Of a stretch of DNA of 64,000 nucleotides, positions 13,901 through 28,042 are shown piece after piece. Origin of the DNA: Stratiolaelaps scimitus (Eukaryota; Arthropoda; Arachnida; Mesostigmata; Laelapidae); NCBI GenBank assembly GCA_019614645.1, contig JABWDB010000031.1, positions 3,100,001 to 3,164,000 on the forward strand. The letters are read 5' to 3'. Position 1 is the first letter of the stretch. Each line of letters begins with the position of its first letter. The notes under the pieces are model-generated. The model did not search any database, was not told where the DNA came from, and saw nothing but the letters and a program-made list of their open reading frames with translations. The position numbers were made by a program, and so were the translations under genes.

Positions 13901-16900
13901 CCACGTTCTGAATCATCATCCACGTGAAGAAACTATCTCACAATTTCAATCGACAGAGTTGCTCCTTTTTCTTGATAGTATCATATATGTAATTATACAA
14001 TTGCACAAAGTGTATTAGGTTGGCTATGCCGCAGTTCGTCGCGGAGGCAAACATTACCGAAAATAGGACTGCACATGCGGATCTTCTTTTAGGACGTCGT
14101 CGAGTAGCGTTTTGTCGTAAAATTTGAATTTAGGCTCATAATCCACATTCGAGCTGAAGTCTACCGGGATCATTTCCTGCAACCGCAACAAATCACATTA
14201 AGCAACAGAGGCATTATTGTTTTTGCATACGGCATTGTTTTCTGAGTTCGTCGTTGCCACCGATAAAATAACGCTACACTTTGCTTCTTCTGCCTTTACA
14301 AACGACATACATGCTAATGTGCGATTGCATATCTGCGACATCAACAACGCTGTCATCTTCTTGGAAACTTCGGTATAAAGAGAGAGCCTAGATAGAGATT
14401 AGAAAGGTTAGAGCTATATTTGTTCACTGAAGGAGCTGCAATTTCACAACGCTTAAGCTTTCTTATATGTCCTCATCATGCAGCGGGGCTCGAACTCGTC
14501 GCCTCTGGCCTTCGACAGCCAGGAACTTGGAGAGATCGAAAAAGTGTTTTTGCTTTTTGCTGCTTTTTTGCGTATTTCATACAAGGAAAATGATACCTCT
14601 ATGTCCTCGTCCCCCTAACGGCTCGTTAGACTATCCTGGACTTTCTGGGAAATCAATATAAATCGATATTACCTCGGTGACTTCAATAGGTTCCCCGGTG
14701 CTGGGGTCCACGACCTCGCCATACAGCCGGCCCTGAATGGAGGCCTTGTTGAATGTCATGATGTTCTGAGTAAGCGTCCCAGTTTTGTCTGAGAAGATAT
14801 ACTCGATCTGGCCCAGCTCCTCGTTTAGTGTCGTGGTACGGGCGCGGGCTGCCTGGTCTTTCGGCAGATAGTACATCTTCTCGTCCCAGTTGATCCATAG
14901 TGAATGCCAGAAGCGTATTACTTCAACACTGGCATCAATGAACGAATGGATGAATAAACAAACGAAATTGTTGAATGTCGCTATCTCGGCCATATTCACG
15001 ATCGGAGTTCACCATCGACTATCGAGTTCAACTCATCGATATGTAGCTAATATATACAATATACAGACCAACTCCTTTCGATTCCTTGCTGCTACCCCGC
15101 CATTGTGATTAAGAGAGAGAGAGAAGGGTGTAATGGTCCTTCGCGTCCATGATAACACCTTTCCACCTACCTGACATAGAGCGAAATGGGTACAACAGTA
15201 TTGAGCACAATGATGTAGGAGAAAAAAACCAACAGCGCAATTAAGGCTGCGGCCCCCACTGGATTCTCCGTGGCGATGATCGAGTCCCACGGAAGATAAT
15301 CCCGAAAGTATTGTCCTGAAATTTGCGGAGAACACCGTTTCAGGAGTGTGTACGGGAGGAACATTTCTAGTAAATTTGAGATATGTGAAATTGTTTAGTA
15401 AATACTAGTACATACGATAAGGCTGGTACATTTGTTTGTAAGGTGTTTTGGTTGTGTAAAATTGACGTACTTTTATGACAATAATGCCATTACCTTAGGG
15501 AAAAGTTAAATTCGAATTGTTCGACTAGGTGTAGATGCCCAGCTTATAATTATTGGCATTATGTCGCATCCAATTGATAACGTCAGAATATGATATAGTG
15601 GGTTCTGCTGTTACACTGTCTCTTAATAAACTGTTACAAACAAAATAATTCGTCATGTGCAAGTAGCTCTTAGACTCGAACTGGGTCAATACAGAGGCGC
15701 TATGTATTGAGCACAGATTCGACTAGCGTAGGCACAATATTATACGACATCCGTCGAAGGTATAGCCAATCAATAAAAACAAGAATAAGAAGTGTGACGA
15801 CACTGGGAGCCTCATCCACGAATGACAAAGATGACTACGAGACTCTCTCTCTCTCGGTGACATAATCGATTACGCGTTTTTATGTGTGTGTGTTTATGTG
15901 ACTGGTGGCGGTAGTGGTGATGATCGATGATTAACCAACCTGTTACTGTTTCCCATACGGAGCAGGCTACTGAACAGAATGAGCATATGCTGAATAGAAA
16001 GAACACTATGCCAAGGATGAGGATATTTAGGAGGCGGTCGAGCGAGGTTCGCTTGAAGATCGTTTTGCCGCTGTTCTGCATGAGCTTCGTGTCGCGACCC
16101 GCAAAGATCACCATGCCGTAGCACCTGCACGTTTAGATATGGCTGACATGTTAACCATAAATTATTCGATAGGTGAATAAATTCGCCCTCTTGTTTGTGA
16201 ATTCGTAGGCAGTACAATGGACGGAAATTAAACTGATATACCTATCTGTATCTGGGGGGGGATATTTACCAATGAGTGTTCCGAAGCACACAACCTCTGA
16301 GAAGGATTTTGTCATTGTCAAGAGAAAACGTCTGATTGCGCCATTGTAGCGCCCCTTCAAACTTATTGAGATTGTTGTTCGGAAGCTCGCACACGATCTC
16401 GCCTGAAAGTCATATTGCATTATGATTAATAGGTGTCACGTAATTAGTGACATGCAATTACGCGTTCATGAATAGCGTTCATACGGTGATGGTCCTCGGA
16501 ACAGAAAATATGTCCGCGCGAAGCGAGACAGCCTTCATTTGGAGCATAGCTTATGATAGCCTCGAGCTAACCACCTCTCGACAACCATCTTAATGTGTAC
16601 ACATCATGTCTGTCACTGGGCAGCACACATGGAACAGTCAAGGAAATCTCCCTTGAGTGGACAGGAAAACTATGTCCTTTGAAATTGAGGCTTGCCCTGT
16701 TCCAGCGTTCCTTGCAACAGTGAACTCTTAACTGCTCTCTTTAGGGATCTGTGTGCGTGTGTGTGACTACCCATCTGCAGGTATATTCCCGCAAGAGTCA
16801 AGTACATTTGTTTGCATCAATTTATCAATTCTACCAATGTTCTATCCTATACCCGTACATTGATTGAGAGTTGAGCGCCCTAGGCAAATGACGGCAAGCA

Positions 16901-19900
16901 AAATAGAAACGCGAACCTTTTTTTGTGCTATATTCACATACGGTAGAGTCAGTATGCATAGTACCTTATGATAGTTTTACAAATCGAAGTGATATTGTCC
17001 ATGATAAATGTCATCCAATTTAGACGCTAGCAGAAATAGAAAAAACACATCTACAACAAAGTGATTTGAGAAGATAGTTGAAGATTGCCGCACATTATCC
17101 AACGTATTAAACCGCAAATGTTATGTTATGTTATGTGTATCCACAATGAATGCAGTTGCCGACGCCTACAACTCTCCTGATCTCATATGTTGATTATGAT
17201 CTCATTCATTTGGCGATACCATACAGACCGTTAAATTTAGCGAGTAGTTGGGCGTCATTGGCCATCTCGGCGGTGTCTGGCAGGGCCTGTCGACACTTAA
17301 GGTTAGTTTCGCCGTCCAGCTCAGCCGTCTCAATATAACAGAGACCATTTGGCTCCGAAGAGGACAGCAAAAGCAGGTCGGCTGCCACAAATTGGTCATT
17401 CTCCATGAAGATCAGGTCGCCCACTTGAACCTGGCAAATTTCAATCAATTACACATGTATATTCGCTCTCAGAGATTATTTTACCTGTAAAGTTCATCAC
17501 TATTGCATCAATCATCGATCTTACAGGACGCGTGAACAACCGAATGTTTTAGAAATAATTGTTTTTTATACGATGAAAATGTCAGTATTTTGTGGCGTGC
17601 TTCGCCAGCAAATACAACACAGAGACAAGACGCACGCCAGGGATAAGATCCCACCAAATCAACGAAGCTAACGACTGCTGCTGCTGTTGCTGCTCGATAC
17701 TAATTGTAATGAATTATTTATTATATATGATAATTGGCAAGGGCTAAGAAAGAGTACCTTGTGCCATCGTTCTTCTACTACGGTGCTCCCTCGTAACACC
17801 TGAAACGAACAGATGATACAGGAATATAAAGAAACTGGAATATAAACATGAGGCAAAGCACGTTCACAACTGAATAAACCTTGATATAAAAAAAAACGTA
17901 TTAAATTGCGTTATTAAATTGATGAGTGTTTAAAACTCGATTCCGAAATGTAATTCATGTTATTATTATTGTTATTAGTAATTAAATGTGCAAACGAGAC
18001 AATACTTTCCATCGAAATATGATATTATGTATCGTGTCCCCGGTATGTGCAGTGCCGCATATGTATACGCTATAAATATATTACCTTTTCTAGTGTTTGC
18101 GTTGAATACCTACGCAATGTATAAAAGCGGAGGACCGGCCCCCTGTTGAATTGAAAGTCTCATATATCAAATAAACAAATCTGAATGGTCGTGAGCTTGC
18201 AATTGTGTGGGGCGTTCTCTCAACCGTGACATCGCAAGTATCGTAACTGAATCTAATAGTTGCTACGATACCTATATTATGCATCGATCTTCGAAATCGA
18301 AAACTATGGGCCCAGCGTCTATGAGCAGAAAGGATTCAAATCACCCTCTATGGGGGAGGCAGGTGCGTCCACCATTTTCGTGCGTATTAATGAATCGATC
18401 CGATATCTATATCGAATATCAAATGACTTTGTAGTGCAGAGTATAACCCATGACGTCGATGGCATGTTGGATACGGTTTGCCGCGTTGATCGGTAGGTGT
18501 CAGCATTTCTAACCGTTTGAAATGTACTGTACAACTGAAATGTATTGTATAATCCAGCGATGACTAAGAAACACTTCCAGGCGAAGTTCACAAGTGATAA
18601 TATATACACCAGTGCAGTCTCTTCAAGAGAGAATATCACATAGAGGATTTGGCGAAGATTGGCTATTCTATATAGGATGCGAATCGAAAAGTTCTTCCAA
18701 GGCAGGGCCGTAACCACGCGGCGAACAATTGTAACAAGAGAAATATCAGATTATCATGAGAAGTCTCAGACAGAAAATTGATTATCGATATGAGAATGCT
18801 GTACCTATAACGCTGAGTGATAGAACTATACATTGACACTCGCTCACTCGCTTGGTAACAACAGAGATCATTGTAAGATTGGGCTGCTGTTGTAAGCGCA
18901 TAGGCTGCGCACCCAGTTGCAGTTTAAGACGAACAGGGTGTTGTCATTATACAACCTTAGTAAAAGTATTTCCATCTAGTTATCAGATATCATATCTGAT
19001 AACTAGATGGACCTGCCAACACGTCGCTCTCGACCAAAACGCCGTAATGAGGCCGCAATAGAAAGACCCGTGGCGAGTTGTATTGATTCAATATGAACCG
19101 TTAACATATTTCGCGTTTGGTAAATTCGCACTAGCTAGCCCCAGTAGATTTATCCAAGCATAGGCACATACAGTAATGATCGCCGAATCGATTCCACGCT
19201 CGATTTTAGCGACCGTAGAAAGTTAGTGTACGTTCGCTAAGAGTCGGATACAGATGTCTCGTCGGATACAAAAACCTTGTCTCAGGAAGAAGCTGACACG
19301 TCTATAGGACCGACAGAGCATGCTAAGCATAATTTTAAAACCAACTGGTGTTGTTTCTACACGATTATTTCTTAGTAAATCATTTCGATTCATTAAATCA
19401 TTTTACATAACACTGCTTTTGCATAGAGAGAACCGTCTCCGCTCAAATCAGCAGGATTCTAAGTAAAATATCGGCTACGCTTGTTTAGGTTTGAATTAGT
19501 TATATACTTTAATAAGAATTCATTTGTTTCGAATGTTCTACATCTTACGAATGCTCTACCCAGCACGACCACCTGATTTGCTTAATCCCATTATTCCCAC
19601 TGGACGACAACAGCAGCACACAACGGTGTGCTGACATACATCCATGTTGAATCACGCATATAACTAACACGTTCTAGAATTATATCACCGATGAACTGTT
19701 TCTGAGACCCGATGGCTTTATTGTAATTATTCTGCTACTGTGTATATATTTTACTTGTCAATAATTGTGTTAAAGATTGACGATTATACCTGTATATATT
19801 GTTAAACTTTGAATAGTCGACAATTATAGCAATAGTTGTCAGTCGACTGCCACAGGTCTCTCTTACCGGGACTAAATTCGCGCACCGGACTGTGGTGTGC

Positions 19901-21314
19901 CTGGTTTTTACAATTATTTTATTTTATTTTTTTCAGATTGTCCTGATTTGTGTTCTACGTCAGATTATCCTGACCTTGTTTTATACACACCTTTATCATA
20001 TTTTTTTTTCGCGAGAACTTAAGCATTGTTAAACTGCAGTTCCGAAAATAAACCTCAAATGAAATGAAAAATGAAAAAAAAGAAGATGTATTCAAATAAA
20101 GACTGCCAAATCTCGTAGCAAGCTAAGTGAGATGTGCCAATCGTTAGCGATATACCTTGGATAGTCTGTTGTTGACCGAGTTGTCGGATCGATGCCTCTG
20201 GAGGTCATCAAGGGCGTCCTTGGCCGCAGTTAGCGTCAACACGACGATGAGCGGCACCGCCGTTGTCACCGGAGTAAGTGACGAAATCTGAGGGATGAGC
20301 TGCAGAACCTACGGTGGCCATAATCACACATTGCAAATTGAACGAAAAGTAGTAAGAGAGGTTACAGTCACATCTTACAAACTTGCAGTTCCTTTGATAA
20401 ACCAACAAGGCGTTACTATTAAAGTACCTGAAATAGTGTATGTTCCTCTAACCCGAACAGGGAACACCCATAATGAATTAATTTGCAAGAACGCTACTAT
20501 TTTCTCTCTCTCTCTTATATACCTCTCGTCCTATCTTTTCAACATTTAATCAATAAGAAAATCATCGAATGTAAAAACTCAGTAGTAAAGCTCAAACAGT
20601 TGACTCTGTCGTAACAATATCGAGCGAGTTGACTTTTTACTTTAACAACTTTTTAAGCTTGTTACCTCCGCATATCCATTTTTGTGCATGTTCCTCTGAT
20701 ATTGATTTAGAAGGCCCGGATCGATCATACCTGTGTTACAGTTTTTGTCTGTTTTTGGTGAGCAATTCCTCACCATTATAGCACATTGAACGAGGCGCGT
20801 TGTGATGCACATCATATATTGATCATGCATTTCGAAGCACACAAATGTAGAACAGGTCAACTCAACGTCGATATATACAATCCTCCCGAAAAAGTTTTCC
20901 ACTCAACCATTTCTATTGCTTTTACAATTCTCGAAGTAACGTTTAATTACTTCATTGCAACAACGGGTAACCACACGACGTGGTAAACAGCCGCGAGCAC
21001 TCATTCATGTAAATAACTGGGGCGCTGGTGACCCATAAACACGTGGCAACCCTGCAGACTGATGATCCAGGCCAGTGTAAGGTACTAGACATGGATACTC
21101 ATATTAGGGCTGTTATATCTTCTATTCAAAGACTTGATAGTCAAATGACATAAACATAAACGAAGAAAATATCGATTCTGCGAAGTATTCTCAGAATCTT
21201 ATTACCTGCCAACCAAATATTTCAGATTTCTTTAACTTAGTTTAGCTGTAAGAGGAAGGGAAATGAAATAAAACTTGGTTGTAAGTCACAGTGAAACTAA
21301 TGGGTCTCATATGT

Positions 21315-21350
<36 letters not shown>

Positions 21351-21716
21351 TACTTGTATATGTATATATACAAGTAGTATCTATACACTTACAAGTAGGC
21401 ACAGAAAGTAGAAGTTGGCGAGCCGCTGGAACTGTTCGAAAAGATTCCTTGGGACGAACGTCAACACGGTATACTTTGATGTTTTAATGTAGTTGTCCTG
21501 TAAATGCGATCAAACCATAATAATAACAACAAGGAATTAAGTAAAGACGATATTTATGGACGGCTGCACGCAGTATTTTCTCAGATTTCTATTGAAGTCA
21601 TCGTGTGATTGAATGAGATCAGCCGAAAGAAACTACGACACACAGAACGAGCAAGCCAGTCACCGGGCAAAATGTTAGGGATTATATGAGATTGCCTCTT
21701 TTATCTCTATATATAA

Positions 21717-21792
<76 letters not shown>

Positions 21793-23266
21793 TACTGCGA
21801 TACTAGAAATGCAATGTGATGTGATCCTCTCTCGGATTATACTGTTTCCACCTCTGTGCTAGCTGTGATTTGAGTATTGTCAGAAACACTTAGACACAGT
21901 AAACATTTTGGGAAGGATTGTGAACGATGGTAACACTTAAAATGTAACAGAAAAATAAGGAATTATATTTAACTAGATATTATTTCACTTTAGGCTTTAA
22001 GTTGGTGAGAAAGTTCGTATAGCGCAAAGTATCGACAGAGCGAAAATCAGTAGTAACTTGAAGATGGTCATATGTGACTTAATTAGTTTGTAAACAAATT
22101 AGGAGGACACGACACGAGTAGTTGTCACAGAGTGAACCGCTTATGTTAGATAATCATGCAATTGCAACAGTAGAATAATCCGGATAAATAAAGAAACACA
22201 TAAAATCTCTGAACGCGAACACTCAAAACGGTGTTGTACATACCGCATAGTTGAATTGCGCATTGAAATCGGGATTGTTGGCCCGTATCCGCCGTTGTGT
22301 TTCTGAAACGTCAAACCCACAATGCTCGCCCCATTAGACTCTGTTGCAATAAGATTGTGTTATTAATTAAAGCGACTGTGTCTCTGTCTGTGTGTGTGTG
22401 GGGCCGTCATTCGCTGAACAACGAGCAAATGGACAATGAATTAATATTCTTCGTCATCTGCCGCAAAACTGAACTGTAACACTATTATAGTATATACAGG
22501 ATAGCGATGCAGAGTAGGCTTCTTGTGCTGTGAGTCGTAGATCAACAACTAGGAACTAAGAGGTTCACTGTTGAGCAAAAAAGGTAGACTTACAATTGAA
22601 GGAATTGAGTCCAAAGGGTTCCACTTTGAACCTACAAGCGTCTTACATGAGCCAGCGGAAACGTTACATCAGCAACAGCAATCTCCACAGGCTGATTTAT
22701 TTACCCAGATGATTTATCTACACGATTTTATTATTGTTCATTCATAGATCGGTTTATTTGTCGCATCGAGCATGTGTCATGGATGCTTTTGATCTGACCC
22801 ATCCAGGGACCAGGGAAATTTTCTCATATTTTTACCCGTACATCAAAATACGTGTTTTTCATGTTAAGATCAGCTTTCCGAAAAGTACACAAGTGTTCTT
22901 CTGGACGCTGAGTAGGTATTGTGAAAATAGTATACGAGGAGCATTGGTTAGGCACCGCTTAGGTACTGAACCACAGAGCTAAGTGGTTTCTTTTAAGTAA
23001 AACGGGAGATTATAAGAGCAACAATGTGCTATATATCAATACAGCACTAACAATATCTTCTATTTGACATTAGGATTCTGATAATTTGATTGGACATTTT
23101 CAGACTGTCACAATAATGATGACTCAGACAGGGAATGTTCGTTCCTTCATTCATTCAAAAACAGATCGCTATGGACAATTCAATCAGGATATAGCAGCGA
23201 AGCCAATGGGCCCACCCAGACGAAGGCGACCGTTTCGTTTCTGGGCGGAACGGAGTTCCTTTTATA

Positions 23267-23301
<35 letters not shown>

Positions 23302-25123
23302 TCATCATCACATTCGACTTGTACCTACGGGAAAGCTAGTATATTCCCCTTCAGTACATGATTGTGAAAAGCATTATTATTATTATTATTTGATTATATT
23401 CTATTTCGATGAGTTTAGATAGGTCCTGGAGCCCGGTTCCACTAGTGGCCACCGAGAGAGCTTTTATTCGTCTTTCACCATAGGGCCATAGTAGTGTCCT
23501 TGGCCCATCGGGGTCTCTAACGGAAGGAATACTCACTCACTCGATCACTGACTCACGTCCGCTCGTCCCGGGGACCTTGGCCGAAGCCGAAGCCTGAGCC
23601 GGTGGCGAAGGCGGAGGTGGAGACGATTCGAAGCGAGTCGACGGTCAGGGCCTGTCCTAACCCGTCGCTCCATGGGTTCGTCTGCCTTGACTTGGCCTGC
23701 TGGGCCTGGCCTGGCTTGGCCTTGCCTTGTGCTTTCAGTGAGTCGTTGTTCGCCGTCAGCCTCGTAGCCATGCTTGCCTTGCCTTCAGTAGAAGAGAGAT
23801 GGCCCGAAATGGGAGGAGTTGCCGGGTGGTCAGACGACTCACCAACCCACTCACGAGGTGCGCCAGGCCCAGAGAGAGAAAGAGAGAGAAGCGATCTGCT
23901 GCTCTCGTGGACTTTGTGCAGGCTCGCTCACTCACTTACACACACATATTGTGTGTGGGTGCAGCCGTGAGCATAAGCCACAACGGTATGTATAGCAGTT
24001 CAGCGAGGTTCGATCGGATCCAACCAAACAGCTCAAATTAAAAAAAAAAATCAAGAACATTTTGCTCGAAAAAAAACACGTGAGATAACTGAAGAAAATC
24101 ATGTCCTAAATACTGGGTGGTTTTTTTGCTTTTTCACAATCGATTTGTTCACTTTCTTCTTTCAATTGATGTGGTGAGACGTCGCTACTTGCGTCAAGGT
24201 TCGATCCCGCATGATAAATGGATGACACCCTGTGATCTGGTGAACACTAAACGGGTAAAATCCACATGGAAAAAATATGGGAACACGGAAGTGGGCGGTG
24301 AGACGGCAAATAGAGTTAAATACTGACGTCATCCGATTAAGAATGGCCAATTTGAAGAACAAACCCCAATTGATAGCTGGATAATGAACAGGCTAATATG
24401 CAGCAATTCCAGCAAGCGTAAGAACTGCCTTAATGGTAGCTGTAGTTTTCTGACCAATTCATTACTTTTTAACTAAATGCACATTGGCAATTCAACTTAA
24501 ATTGTTTCGAACGACTACAGTGTTCAAATGGTGCTTTCATCAGAACCATATCCAGAACCATATTTCACCAATCTTGCAGCATATGCGGATTGAAAAAGTA
24601 CTCTTTGAGAGGACGAATCCCTGCAAGAGTAGCAACTGCAGAGGCTTTTCGGTGTCCACTATTTGTCAACGCAAGTCGAGGAGATAAACAAGCCGAAGTA
24701 CTTTTTTGCAGTTCGCTTCGAAGTATCCTATATATCTCTATTATAATATTTCGAAAACATCTTAGTCGCTTTATTGCGTGGCTTCAAGCAGACGCATCAA
24801 TGAGGCGGTTCTCTCAGATGATGAGATCTCCCTTTCTCTCTCTCTCTGCCGCTCCCCATGAAGTCTATGCGCGGCTGCATTTGCGTGGGGTGATCGTGCA
24901 TCACGCTGACACGGGGGCACAAGCAGTACCATCCACCATCAATCGTCCGCGCTCTCCCAGTCGAAGCTGAGGGCGGCGGAGACGGGGATCGATGCAGACG
25001 ACTCGTAGCTGGTTAAGGCGCGTCAGCGAGCTCCTCAATGGGTTAACATCACCACCTCACGCAAACGTGATGTGTACACCACACTCCTCTCGGAGAGATC
25101 TTGCCCGGAGTTTTGTTGCTATT

Positions 25124-25155
<32 letters not shown>

Positions 25156-28005
25156 GTCGTTGGCATCGGCGAAATTAGGGGGCAGGGAACGCAGCAGAGG
25201 GTCCTTGAACATCGTCAGCAGTTTTCGTGGTATCGAAGGCAACGAAGGAAAATAGTGTATCGTGCCACAACTAAACCACTCACCCTCAACCACCCACATA
25301 GGCATTATACACATATATATATATATATATACACGGCAGCCTACTCATTTTGAGGGAATAAAAGGTAACTCCTTTTGAAGATTCTATTAGATCTTGGTGT
25401 TCAATTGATGTTCAGAATGGTAACAGAATCAGTTTACCCGTGGGTGTCTGTGAGTGTTTGTGTGTGTGTCTGATATTCTATCTGTTCACGGGTGAACCGA
25501 AATTGTATCTGAAAACCTGTCGTAGACCATAAAGATAAAATAGATGGGTACACAAATATATGAAACTTATGTTGATATGAATAATCAGCTTTGAATAATG
25601 CTTCGCTAGCAAAAGCCCAGTTCGACCTTACTACGGATGACATTATATCATACATTGACAAACGGTCGTGTCTGACTACCTACTGAGGAATTGGTAAATT
25701 TTTAAAAATGTTATTAGTAATCGTATCATAAGTGTCCAGATTTCATTCATGCTCTAACACAAGATCAACAAATTGTACTTTCTCTTTCAAATATGATAAT
25801 GCTGGTATGCCTCCATATGATATGCCTCCATAAGTTGGCCAAAAGGAAAATTAGTATCCATCACTTCACGTAAGCAGGTGATCAGAAAATCGTGGGTAGT
25901 TCGGAATGTAAAGGGGGAGTGCATATGAAATCGAACGATCGTGACAATAGCGTTGAATATTTTAAGAAAAACTTTCAATTCACTGTCGACTATCCAACGA
26001 ACCGCACAATGTTCATATATGTATATATAATGTATATAAATGAAGGTACTCGGCAATTTCCAGTCACCACGACATATATTCTAAGTCTCAATATTGGACG
26101 TGCAGCATCGCGCTGTCACGAAGCTAAGGATTAGTGTTCTGCAGGGTTCTTTGGAAGCGGCGCCAGAATGGAGACGCGAAAACGAGTCCGTTCGAGGATA
26201 CTATTATAGATGGTCGTCTGCTCGAGCAATATACATTGTAACACGGGAGGGTGAGCAGATACGAAGGTTTCGATCGACGGGCGAAAAAGGTACACGTTCC
26301 TTCTATCTTTCCTTTCTAAAGTATAGCCAATTTCGGTGTAGTTCCTACAAAGGAACTCGGGGTCGGCCTTCGGGAGCCGATGCTCCTCCATCAAAGAGTC
26401 CCCCCTCTCGATCATCTCCACCTCGTACCAGTTACCTAAGGTGAGCAAGATTACGCCAGATGACCTCGGCGACACTCTGACCTCAATGACCAAAGAAGCA
26501 GGACATGTTATCACCCTGGGCCTTACGGATCTGATCTTCCTAGCACATTTGTCTAGTTTGCTATCAGCGCGAGCCACATACAAATTGTCCATCCACTCTA
26601 GCAGAGTAATCGATTTATTAATATGAAGATACGTTTCGTAAAATAGATCGAAATCCTTGTCGTTAGTATGACAAGTCAATTAATACGTAAAATTCGTACG
26701 GGGAAAACGACAAGCGATCTCTATTGGTCTCACAAATAGCAATAGGATGACACTCAAAACGAGCAACCGGATGTAACTGGCCCAAGTCTGTCGTTGGACT
26801 CAGCAAAACATGTGGTCGCCTCTTTCAGCTATAGCGTAAACAAGGGACCATCCCACGCAAGCCATGCTTAGCAATACGCATACACCACTGAAGATTTGAT
26901 TGGCTCAATTCTTGAAGAACAGAAGTCATGATGCTAGATAGGACTATTGCATCACAATTTCCTAATCATAGAGGGATATGATCTTGACAACAACTTTTGC
27001 ATAGTATTGCACGGCGTACGATAGGGTAGCGATATTTTGTACCACTGTGGGTGGTAAGCCAGTTGGGAATCTGCGGAAAGAGGAGCCACTCGGGCAGTGG
27101 CCAGGTCTGAGTTTCTGACACATTGACCATCGCGCTTCAGGATGGGTGTCTTGGTCGTGCTCGTGATGGAAGCATCATATGATATAAGCGTACAGGTGTG
27201 CGCAGGAAAAGGCCAGGAACAACTCCACCTCATTCTACTTGTCTTGATTAAATTTATACGGCTTCAGTTCGATCATCAAGATCACTTCGATAATCATATA
27301 TATTTATACAGCAGGGCGCATATATATATGTATATACGCCCTACTGTCTAATATTGTTATCGATATTGTTGTCTAATATCGTTATGTGCATATCAGGTTA
27401 TGAGAAAACACGCCCTCCGTATTCGGCTCGTCTAGACTTCTTCGTTAGAGGAAGAGTACACAGAAGCCTCCGGATCTAATCAAGGCTGAGCTCGCCCATC
27501 TCAGGCTGCCATACACATGGTCAAAGGTGGTAAACGGGTTCTATTTGTATATATTATGTCATATAAGTCGTACAAACCGATGTGCATTTATAATTTCACT
27601 CTATGCAACAAATGGTTATTGGACCGTCCAACTTTGAAGGGTAATGAAGAGCTTGGTAGTAAAGGACGAAGACATAGCGTGTTCCCACATGAAGTGCTAC
27701 CGTACACTCAAAGTGTACCGAGGGGCTCAAATCAATTATTATTTTATTTTGAAATATAGATGCCCTCATGGTTATTGACAATCTGCCCTAGTATCCAGGA
27801 TACATTTGCAGCCCAACCACTTTTAAAAATTTAGCCCAAAAATGTGTTTTCCGTGAAAATGTTCGAGGTTCATCCGATGGACTTGAGCCCTTTTTTTGGC
27901 AAACCAAGTCTGAAAATATGCCCTTTTGAATGGAAACAGCATTTTTCTGGAAAATTGTAAAGTGTATAGGTTAATTAATGTTGTCGCGTAGATATGTGAG
28001 AACAC

Positions 28006-28042
<37 letters not shown>

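Noticed and set aside
14683..14898. Other open frames over the flippase exons
   Set aside because: They are alternative-frame shadows of the DKTGTLT exon and its neighbours.
23552..23771. Alternative coding first exon of the flippase
   Set aside because: Its donor leaves two bases while exon E needs one, so the frame would shift; the compatible frame has a stop and no ATG.
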